A DNA stretch of 64,000 nt. Origin: Dipteronia dyeriana. Its lineage: Eukaryota; Streptophyta; Magnoliopsida; Sapindales; Sapindaceae. The stretch is from positions 808,501-872,500 of the forward strand of contig CM065297.1 in assembly GCA_032871835.1 (NCBI GenBank), given 5' to 3'. Below the pieces are notes generated by a model, which saw only the letters and a list, made by a program, of their open reading frames with translations, was not told the DNA's origin and did no database searches. Positions 54,563-64,000 of this stretch are shown one piece after another. Position 1 is the first letter of the stretch. Each line of letters begins with the position of its first letter. A program made the position numbers and the translations under genes.

Positions 54563-55176
54563 TTGCTTTATTTTTTGTTCATTATACATTAGGAAATGTA
54601 TTGGAATTTATCTAGATTTTCTTTCATCAAAATCAATTTTGTATCTAGTCTTTTTCGTTCATTTATTTTACAAACACAAATGGAAATGGTTTTCTAACCC
54701 GCAACTTGATCAATTTTAGGGTAATCTAGTGGCCAACAAGACTACATTCCCATATGAGATCAAAGCTCTTGCAAATTATGTTCATGGCTACAAGTTAGGA
54801 ATTTATGCAGATTCAGGGTGAGTTCTTTCATTTCTTTGATTAATATTTATTCTTTTGTCAAAATCAACTAATTTTAAGATATTTTGTTTAATTTATGACA
54901 ATTGTCTTGATATCGAGGTAAAGGTACCGAACATGTACCGGGACAATGCTAGGGTCACTTGGTTATGAAGAAAAGATTCCATGACCTTTGCTTCATGGGT
55001 AAAAATCCAGAATGCACTAAACTTGTAAGCTTATTATGACTATTATCGATGATAAAATATAGCAGTAACTATTTTTGTTTTATGTTGGGAACTAATTACT
55101 TGAAGTATGAAAATTGTTATAATGATGATACAAGACCAACTATAAGGTCACCTTAACATGATTAATTTTTTTTAAT

Positions 55177-55880
55177 TGGTGTTTTGGATTCGGTTGTTGT
55201 ATAATCATGAATTTGCTTGAGTTTTCAGTTTTTTTTATATACATAAAAAAAAATCTGAAGTTCCAGATTTTTAGGTTTGCTCGGGTTGTTGGGTCTCACC
55301 ATACCCGATCACATCTCCTTCAACCCACACCCATATCAGTCTCAATCCCAGCCAACCCAAACCCGGTTACATCTCGGGTCAACGCCATCACTGTTAATGG
55401 GTTTTCCAATGAGTTTCTCGCACGAAATTTATGTGATTCACGACGAGGAGGAGATCGTTGGTCGTTGACCACGATCAGTCCAAATCGTGCAATCCAAGAC
55501 CACCTCGAGCCGCCATTCGTTTGATCGTTCGACCAAGATCAATCACCGTTATCATCGTCGGCTACTTGTGTTGCAATGAGTCGTGGTCTACTGGCGACGG
55601 CATGGTGCCTATTGCAACGACGACGCATGGTAAATTAGGGTTTCAGTGGTTTTTTGCTTTGGGCCATGTTTTTGAAGTTAGATATAATTGAGGGTCTATT
55701 TTATAATTATTTTGGGCCATTATGTGATTTTAATAAAGTTTCAAGCTCAATTTATAATTGACAGAACTTATTCGGCTTGTTTGTAATTACAAAACAATTT
55801 TGGGGGTGAATTCAGGGCAATTTTTGTAATTTTGATAAAAAAATTATTATTATTAGTATTTTTTAAGGGTCGAGATAAGT
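55177..55880 (+). mobile_element. copia-2-family leader fragment without LTR (unit B)
   Basis: From GTGTTTTGGATTCGGTTGTT the sequence follows 37,035-37,890 in unit A, including the GGTTTGCTCGGGTTGTTGGG part and the 33-bp-type repeats. Here it abuts alpha-galactosidase intron sequence directly. The LTR and PBS that precede it in unit A are missing, so a deletion with short homology (TTGGT / GGTGTTTTGG) is likely. Confidence 0.75.
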
Positions 55881-58800
55881 AACAACCGGAAATTTGTGTT
55901 TAATTGGTGAATATGTGATTGATTTACAAGTGATTTTTGCATGCAGGTTGGTTGAATAAGCTGGAAATCGTGAACAACAATGAGAGAGAAATAGATAAGA
56001 ATTAGAGGGAGATAGAATCCGTTAGAAAGAATATTTTGCTATTTGTGATGTAAATTCTCCTCTTAATTCATATGATCTGTAAAAACTATTCAGGCAGCTA
56101 TACTTAGGGAAATGATTCCCTACAAGACTCATATGTAATTAAAATATACCTCTAGGAATGGATTCTCTGCTACAGACCCACATTAACTAACGATTGGTCT
56201 CTGACAACTAAAACGGTGCCTTTTAACTAACATAGACCCTGACAACCAAAACGGTGTCGTACTAGGGAAAACATGGAAATCCTAATGGTAACTCGTAACG
56301 GGATCGTTTAGAGTTCAACCTTAACACCGTATAAACCCTCTTAACTTCAAACCAGAACTCTAACCCAGCTTCTTCATTTTTCATAACCTCATCTCTGACT
56401 GCTTTCTAACTTTTTTGCAAATCCTTTCAGAAAACCATTCCTCAACATCAATATAACATTTGACAAATGCCTAATACACACTAAAAAAGATATGGCCCTA
56501 GGTTAAGTTTCTTAGGGTTCAGTTTATTAAAAATTTACAATTGACGGTTCTGACATGAAAAGAAACGGTGATTGCTCTCATTGGCAAACGTGACTGCCTC
56601 CACTGCTCTTGAGTCCACCAACTTTGACTATCTCATCGGCTCTCGAGTCCGACACCAACTATGTTCTTAGGTAATTACTCCAAATTGATGTTTGCTACAA
56701 TCCACTATGCTTTGGCTTTGTTCAAACCAACAATAAGATTGTAACCGAAGCAGAAATATCTCAAAGGTCCTCTCTCTTACATTGGCATCCAATTTGATAT
56801 TGGTTTAATGGTTTGGAAGGTGAGTTCAAGACTTCTAGTAAAAGGCTCATAGCAAACAGGATCGGCCCTGAGCTTTAATAGGAGGGGCGGTCGCCCCATG
56901 CCTCTTTTTAAAGAGACCATATTTACATGATTTCAGTATTAATTTATAGCCCACTTTTGTTTTATTTTAGTTCATAAAAGGCCCAAATTTCTATTTTGAG
57001 TATTAGTCTAAAAATTGCTCATAATTACATGATTTCAATACTAGTTTAGGGGCTTAATTTTGTTTTATTTTATTTAATAAAAGGCCCACATTTCTATTTT
57101 GAATATTAGTTTAAAAAAGTCCCGTATGATAAAGCATTAAAGTTAACAATTTAAAATACAACAAAAATATATAATGCCTCAAATACCTTCACTTCTTCTG
57201 CTTCGTAATGAGTAGAGAGAGGTGAGAGGTGAGGGCTGAAAAGGGTTTCAATATATAAGGTTAGGGTTTCTTGGATATAATTTTAGATAAAATTACACTT
57301 ATACCTTCCCTTCCTCTATGTAGAATTGATTAAATATTTAAGTCAAGCTCAGATGTTGGTTGGTTGGTGTAACAACCGGAAAATTGTTTTTAATTCATGA
57401 ATATGTGATTGATTTACAAGTGATTTTTACGTGCAGGTTGGTTGAATAAGCTGGAAATCGTGAACAACAATGAGAGAGAAATAGAAAAGAATTAGAGAGA
57501 GATAGAACCCGTTAGGAAGAATATTTTGCTAACTGTGATGTATATTCTCCTTTTAATTCATATGATCTGTAACAACTATTCAGGCAACTATACTTTTGGA
57601 AATGATTCCCTACAATACTCATATGTAATTAAAATACACCTCAATGAATGGATTCCCTACTACAAACCCAAAGTAACTAACGATTGGACTCTGGCAACTA
57701 AAACGGTGCCGTTTAACTAACATAGACCCTGACAACCAAAACGGTGTCGTTTTAGGGAAAGCAGGGAAAAAGAAATGGTAACTCATAATGTGATCGTTTA
57801 GAGTTCAACCCTAATACCGTATAAACCCTCTTAACTTCATACCAGAATTCAAACGTAGCTTCTTCATTTTTCAAAACATCATCTCTGACTTCTTTCTAAC
57901 TTCTTTGCAAATCCTTCCAGAAAACCATTCCATAACACCAATCTAACATTTGGCAAAAGCCCATTACACACTAATAAAAAAATATGGCCCTAGGTTAAGT
58001 TTCTTAGGGTTCAGTTTAGTAAAAATTTACAATTGACAGTTCTCACATGAAAAGAAACAGTGATTGCTCTCACTGACGAACGTGACTGCCTCCACTGCTT
58101 TTGAGTCCATCAACGTTGACTACCCTCTCGGCTCTTGAGTCTGCCAACAACTATGTTCTTTGGTAATTACTCCATATTGAAGTTTTCTACAATCTACTCT
58201 ACTTTTGCTTTGTTCAAACCAACAATAAGATTGCAATTAGAGCAGAAATATCTCAAAGGTCCTCGTACATTGGCAGCCAATTTGATATTGGTTTAATGGT
58301 TTGGAAGGTGAGTTCTAGTAAAAGGTTCATAGCAAACAAGGCCGGCCCTGAGCTTTAATAGAAGGGTCGGTCGCCCCATGCCTTTTTTTGAAGAGGCCAT
58401 ATTTACATGATTTCAATATTAGTTTACGGGCCCATTTTTGTTTTATTTTAGTTCATAAAAGGCCCAAACTTCTATTTTGTGTATTAGTTTGAAATTTGCT
58501 CATAATTACATGGTTTCATTAATAGTTTAGGAACTCAATTTTATTTTATTTTAGTTCATAAAATGCCCAAATTTTATTTCGAATATTAGTTTAAAAACAG
58601 CCCGTATGATAAAGCATTAAAGTCAACAATTTAAAATAAGACAAAAATATAAAATACCTTAAATACCTTCATTTCGTTCTACTTCGTAATAACTAGAGAG
58701 AGGTGAGAGGTGAGGGCTGAAAGAGGTTTCAATTATATAAGGTTAGCGTTTCTTGGATATAATTTTAGATAAAGTTACAGTTATACCATCTCTCCCTCTG

Positions 58801-61360
58801 TGTAGAATTGATTAAATATTTAAGTCAGGCTCAGATGTTGGTTGGTTGGTGTAACAACCGGAAAATTGTTTTTAATTCATGAATATGTGATTGATTTACA
58901 AGTGATTTTTGCGTGCAGATTGGTTGAATAAGTTGGAAATCATGAACAACAATGAGAGAGAAATAGATAAGAATTAGAGAGAGATATAATCCGTTTGGAA
59001 GAATATTTTGCTAATTGTGATGTAAATTCTCCCCGTAATTCATATGATCAGTAACAACTATTCATGTAGCTATACTTTGGGAAATGATTCCCTACAAGTC
59101 TCATATGTAATTAAAATACACCTCAATGAATCGATTCCCTTCTACAGACCCAAAGTAATTAACAATTAGACTCTAGCAACTAAAACGATGTCGTTTAACT
59201 AACATAGACCCTTTCAACCAAAACAGTGTTGTATTAAGGAAAGTATGGAAATCCTAATGGTAACTCATAACGAGATCGTTTAGAGTTCAACCCTAACACC
59301 GTATAAGCCTTTTTAACTTCAAACCAGAACTCAAACACAGCTTCTTCATTTTTCGAAACCTCATATTTGACTTCTTTCTAACTTATTTGGTAATTACTCC
59401 AAATTGATGTTTGCTATATTCTACTCTACTTTGGCTTTGTTCAAACCAACAATAAGATTGCAACTAAAGCAGAATTATCTCAAAGGTCCTCCTACATTGG
59501 TAGCCAATTTGATATTGGTTTAGTAGTTTAGAATGTGAGTTCTAGTAAAAGGTTCATAGCAAACAGGGCCGGCCCTAGACATTAATAGGAGGGGCGGTCG
59601 CCCCATGCATCTTTTTAAAGAGACCATATTTACATGATTTCAGTATTATTTTATGACCCACTTTTGTTTTATTTTAGTTCATAAAAGACCCAAATTTCTA
59701 TTTTGATAATTAGTCTAAAATTGCTCATAATTACATAATTTCAATATTAGTAGTAGAGGCACAATTTTATTTTATTTTATTTCATAAAATGCCTATATTT
59801 CTATTTTGAATATTAGTTTAAAAAAGTCCCGTATGATAAAGCATTAAAGTTAACAATTTTAAATACAACAAAAATATATAATGCCTCAAATACCTTCACT
59901 TCTTCTGCTTCGTAATGACTAGAGAGAGGTGAGAGGTGAGGGCTAAAAAGGGTTTCAATTATATAAGGTTAGGGTTTCTTGGATATAATTTTAGATAAAA
60001 TTACACTTATACCTTCCCTTCCTCTATGTAGAATTGATTAAATATTTAAGTCAAGCTCAGATGTTGGTTGGTTGGTGTAACAACCGGAAAATTGTTTTTA
60101 ATTCATGAATATGTGATTGATTTACAAGTGATTTTTACGTGCAGGTTGGTTGAATAAGCTGGAAATTGTGAACAATGAGAGAGAAATAGATAAGAATTAG
60201 AGAGATAGAATCCGTTTGGACGGATATTTTGCTAACTGTGATGTAAATTCTTCGCTTAATTCATATGATCTGCAACAACTATTCAGACAACTATACTTTA
60301 GGAAATGATTCCCTACAAGACTCATTTGTAATTAAAATACACCTCAATGAATGGATTCTCTGCTACAGACCGAAAGTAACTAACGATTGAACTCTGGCAA
60401 CTAAAACGGTGTCGTTTAACTAATATAGACCCTTTCAACCAAACGGTGCCGTATTAGGGATATCCTGAAAATCCTAATGGTAACTCATAACGGGAACGTT
60501 TAGAGTTCAACCCTACCACCGTATAAACCCTCTTAACTTCAAACCAGAACTCAAATGCAGCTTTTTCATTTTTCAAAACCTCATCTCTTACTTTTGTCAA
60601 ACTTCTTTGCAAATCCTTCCAGAAAACCATTCCACAACACCGATCTAACATTTGGCAAATGCCCAATGCACACTAATAAAAAACATATGGCCCTAGGTTA
60701 AGTTTCTTAGGGTTCATTTTAGTAAAAATTAACAATTGACAGTTCTCACATGAAAAGAAACAATGATTGCTCTCACTGGCGAACGTGACTGCCTCCATTG
60801 CTCTTGAGTCCATCTACGTTGACTACCTTCTCGGTTCTCGAGTCCGACGCCAGCTATGTTCTTTTGCAATTACTCCAAATTGAAGTTTGCTATAATCTAC
60901 TCTGCCTTGGCTTTGTTTAAACCAACAATAAGATTGCAATTGAAGCAGAAAATCTCAAAGGTCTTCTTACATTGGCAACCAATTTGATATTGGTTTAATG
61001 GTTTGGAAGGTGAGTTCTAGCAAATGGTTCATATCAAACAGGGTTGGCCCTGGGCTTTAACATGAGGGGTGGGTCGCCCATGCCTCTTTTTGAAGAGGTC
61101 ATATTTACATGATTTCTGTATTAGTTTAGGGGCCCACTTTTGTTTTATTTTAGTTCATAAAATGTCCAAATTTCTATTTTGTGTATTTGTTTGAAAATTG
61201 CTCATAATTACATGATTTCAATATTAGTTTAGGGACTCAATTTTGTTTTATTTTAGTTCATAAAATGCCCAAATTTTATTTTGAATATTAGTTTAAAAAA
61301 TGCTCGTATGATAAAACATTAAAGTCAACAGTTTAAAATAAAACTAAATTATAAAATATG
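55881..61360. repeat. Four-copy tandem array of a 1.48-kb unit
   Basis: Units begin at GTAACAACCGG: 55,881; 57,369; 58,851; 60,077, giving periods of 1488, 1482 and 1226 (the third unit has lost about 250 bases near 59,394). Each unit contains a pair of AAAACGGTG(C/T)CGT words, an AGGGTTCAGTTTA(G/T)T segment (except unit 3) and the left end of a hAT-type MITE (CAGGGCCGGCCCTGAG). The fourth unit leaves the pattern at about 61,360. No long open frame in any unit. Confidence 0.88.
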
Positions 61361-61603
61361 GTCAGCTTGGAGTGTTAAAGCCTGAATTAGATTTTGAATT
61401 TTTTTCTCAAACATGAGACATTGGTATTCAGATTTCGGTATGTCATCTAAATCACTAAAGGAGTTAAGGTTTCTAATTTTTCTCTTCACCCACCATCAAT
61501 GATTTCTTTTAATCTCTCTCTCTCTCAATCTTAGAATTAATATAAAAAAGGGATCCATCTTAGAATTTTATCACGGGCTCCCAAAAAGTCAAGTCCGGTC
61601 CTG
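61039..61603. mobile_element. Non-autonomous hAT-like element
   Basis: Left end CAGGGTTGGCCCTGGG (CAGGGCCGGCCCTGAG-like in sister units) and right end AAGTCCGGTCCTG, the inverse of CAGGACCGGACTT. Flanks are ATATCAAA on the left (ATAGCAAA in sister units) and TTAGCAAA on the right, an 8-bp duplication with drift. About 565 bp without coding capacity. The other three array units carry its left end (56,859; 58,335; 59,563) but not this right end. Confidence 0.7.
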
Positions 61604-62727
61604 TTAGCAAAGAGCAAGATAATTAAAGCAAGTTCATTACAAATATAAAGAATTGCAATTTTTCATAGGTTGCCTCCTTTGACAAAAGTGATCTAAGTGT
61701 TGTCTCAGTCAAGAAGTGTTATTTATATATTTACCATTTGTGTACTCCTTATCTCATTAAATGCAGATGATGAGGACAATTATTTAATGTTGTGCTATAA
61801 TCCTTTCCTCAATTTGGATTTGACAAGATAACGCTTAAATATTTTATTTAGCTATTTACAATTGGTGCAAGAACAAATAGATCTGGCCTTGGGTCTCTTA
61901 GAGCAGCCCCCTTTAATACAAGTGTGTTACAGAGATTTGAAATTATCAGAATGATTCTAGTATATCAAGACTTGTTATCAGATTCTTTACCGAAGACTGG
62001 TTGATCCTATATGGAATGAATAGAAATTAGAAAGGTATGTCCAGTTGGGATGGAGAATATATGTATTCCAGTTTGAAACTAGGGAATGCGTAACATATAT
62101 CAGCTGCCAATTAATGAAGTTGTATCCAATATGAAATTATCTTGTTGATATAATGTTACAGCTCCTTATAATATGAAATTAAAGATTCCAAAGTTCTAGA
62201 TCCAGCAACTGTCGGTACGGACTCGGAACCAGCTTTCCCAAGAATCTTCTACTGGAGCTTTAGTCATATAAATCTATAACTGATTATATACAAATATGAA
62301 TTAGTTGATTCAGGAATAAATAATTGAAGTGATTATATATACTGGTAGTATATAGAAAAGTTTTTTACTTGGGTAGGAGTGGATCAGGAATGGATTCAAT
62401 ACTTGATATCAATCTGTGAGAAAAAAGCTATTATTTTACACACACAGCTAGTCACAGAAAAGATATATAGGAATCCAATGAAACGATGATGTTTAGTAAT
62501 AAAGTAAGCTTGCTTACTGATTGCAAACAAGGGAAGATTCCCCCAAAGTCTAAAGCTGGTTCAAATTGATTTGGTTATGGAGATGGGAAACGGCAGCTGC
62601 CAACTGATTCTTCCCCATGAAACTAGGAGTAGGAGGTCCTTGTGTTCCTCGCTCATCTACCGATTCCATTGCAGATACAACACCAAGTTTGGTCACAGAT
62701 ATAAATATGTATACAATTATGTTGATG
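61604..62727. other. Unique unit B sequence without recognisable genes
   Basis: AT-rich, with only short frames and no repeats or element ends that I could see. It is not present in unit A. Confidence 0.55.
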
Positions 62728-63642
62728 GAGGTAGAAAGTAGATGGTGGGTTCAGTAATTAGCAGCATATAAGGGTGGGCGTTTAATGGATCGGTTCACTT
62801 GAAAAGTGTTCAAGTGAACCGATAAAAAACCGATAATATTCGGTTTTTGAAAAAGTGAACCGATCCGATAAATTTTACGATTGTCAACCGATTAAAAACC
62901 GATTGAACTTGACTCTTTTTTTCGATTTTAGGTCTACTGAACTAAATTACTGGGTTTAAATTTATGAAATTTGCTATGGTTTGAAAAATAAAATAAAAAA
63001 CACAAGTTTTCATATTTTGGACCTATTGAGCCGAATATGATTAAATTATAACATTGAACATACTAAAAAGGTGTTCTCAACAAGTTCTTAACAATCCACA
63101 TAAGTTCACAAAGAGTTCATAAACTATCCTTGATTCTTCAAACAATAATGCACAACAGCACTTAAATCCTTGATTGCATAGCAGCCCATGAATGAATCCT
63201 TGATTACTCCAAACCCATTCTGAAGTTCCAACTCAATCTATAAATAACTTGAAATAATAAGAAATTTAACGTAAAAATATAATCGAAGCAGTTGTAAATG
63301 AAACTTGGAAATTCAAGTACCGAAGAAAAAGGGTTCATGATGACAATTATTGATCAAAGTTTCCTTTACTGCTAACAATCTAACAATTTAAATTTATTTA
63401 GGTATTCAGTCCTTCTAACCAATAGAATAAGTAGTCAACATTGCACTACAATTAGTGTTGTCGTCATAGTTGTCCAGCCATGTAACAAAGTTTTTTTAAG
63501 CAGGTATAGAGAAGCAAACGTTAATGCAATTATGCACATATAGAATTCTATGGGTGGACCCTTTCATTTTTCATTTCAATTTAAATACATTGCAATCAAA
63601 CATTAGATGCCAATGCAATGAGATATTGGAAATGCTTGAACC
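62728..63642. repeat. Unit B flank block, uninterrupted (matches 37975-38627 plus 51781-52045)
   Basis: Carries the GGTGGGCGTTTAATGGATCG and ATCGGTTCACTT part, ATCCTTGATTGCATAGCA, the LINE target ATCAAAGTTTCCT (63,353) and the CTTCTAACCAATAGAA to ATTGGAAATGCTTGAA part in one piece. It shows the locus before LINE-1 insertion. Confidence 0.85.
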
Positions 63643-63794
63643 TTAGAAGATAACAACGGAGCCAACAGGAAAAAAAAATCTTATGCAGTCTTGTTTGTTG
63701 AAATCAAGCACAAAATCCATTAAGCACCGACAACTGTAGAAAAGAATTTTAATTCCATTTAATTCTACTCAAAACATGAGAATTGAGAAGTAAT

Positions 63795-64000
63795 TTTTTT
63801 TATTCTTTTTTGGAAACATCATGCTTTATTCATAAAACACAGGCCCAAAACACAGGCAAACCAAATCAAAGCAAGACAGGGTAGATTTGGTGTGATCAAA
63901 TAAAACAGTATCTTTTGTTGTCACCGCTTGAAATTCGGTCTACTAAACTTATCAGGTTTCTTCATGTGATTCATTGGTAGTGGAACCGAATTCATGTAAG
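63795..64000 (-). mobile_element. Possible LINE 3' end running out of the window
   Basis: A T-rich start (TTTTTTTTATTCTTTTTTGG) followed by AAACATCATGCTTTATTCAT and AAACACAGGCCCAAAACACAG resembles the minus-strand 3' end of plant LINEs (compare 38,628: T-run, AAGCCAATTTTATTGCAAAA). No protein motif is visible before the window ends. Confidence 0.35.

Larger units (their letters stand above)
52216..55145 (+). pseudogene. Alpha-galactosidase (GH27) pseudogene, unit B copy, exons 1-7
   Basis: Exons with GT-AG borders: 52216-52355 (hydrophobic N-terminus, then SNGLALTPSMG), 52447-52505 (WNSWNHFRCQINENVIRET), 52633-52689 (DALVSGGLSKLGYQYINL), 53592-53623 (DWGESNRVSQ), 54720-54817 ([20 protein letters not shown] then [12 protein letters not shown]), 54924-54998 (YRTCTGTMLGSLGYEE then TFASW) and about 55092-55145 (NYLKYENCYNDDTRPTI). 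Phases join correctly for most exons. Intron 3 holds a MAPKK fragment and intron 4 a MITE. The DDW motif is changed to VDW, the nucleophile Asp in KYDNC is Glu, and a one-base deletion in exon 6 shifts the frame. Exons after 7 are lost at 55,176. Confidence 0.85.

Overview
The window is AT-rich plant nuclear DNA, most likely from a eudicot with a large, repeat-rich genome. The evidence is plant-type Ty3/gypsy (Tat lineage) and Ty1/copia retrotransposons, L1-type LINEs with an RRM in ORF1, hAT and Mutator-like DNA transposons, and intron-containing fragments of two plant gene families (alpha-galactosidase GH27 and a MAP kinase kinase of the MKK4/5 type). I cannot name the species. No intact host gene is visible: every recognisable coding region is interrupted by stops, frameshifts, truncation or insertions.

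Layout. 1-6.96 kb: internal region and partial LTR of a Tat-like element read on the minus strand. It has a primer-binding site but no visible gag-pol, and several minisatellites. 6.96-8.76 kb: fragments of a chromovirus (gag start plus PBS) and of a copia element (LTR, PBS, gag start). 8.76-10.7 kb: no gene seen. 10.7-15.2 kb: a giant imperfect inverted repeat studded with GGAATTCC-centred palindromes, holding MuDR-type transposase and DUF1985 fragments. 15.87-27.53 kb: one nearly complete but decayed Tat-lineage Ty3/gypsy element on the minus strand (gag, protease, RT, RNase H, second RNase H, integrase), with a long antisense extra ORF on the plus strand between integrase and the 3' LTR.

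27.5-64 kb: two tandem, same-orientation copies of one region (unit A about 28.48-52.05 kb, unit B about 52.05-63.64 kb). Each carried a decayed alpha-galactosidase gene whose third intron had received a 5'-truncated MAPKK retrocopy, then a copia leader, then a unique block. Unit A was later invaded by a Tork/TNT1-like copia (30.4-36.0 kb) and by a LINE (38.63-51.77 kb). That LINE was hit by a hAT element (41.47-50.65 kb), which was hit by another copia (43.31-48.94 kb). Target-site duplications are readable at all three nested levels, so the order of events can be reconstructed. Unit B instead gained a MITE in an alpha-galactosidase intron and a four-copy tandem array of a 1.48-kb unit.

The most distinctive items are the antisense ORF with a duplicated G-box palindrome upstream of it, the 4.5-kb palindromic Mutator-like structure, the triple nest with complete target-site duplications, and the segmental duplication of a pseudogene-in-intron locus. 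I see no evidence of a new functional enzyme system. The interest is in element structure and locus history.
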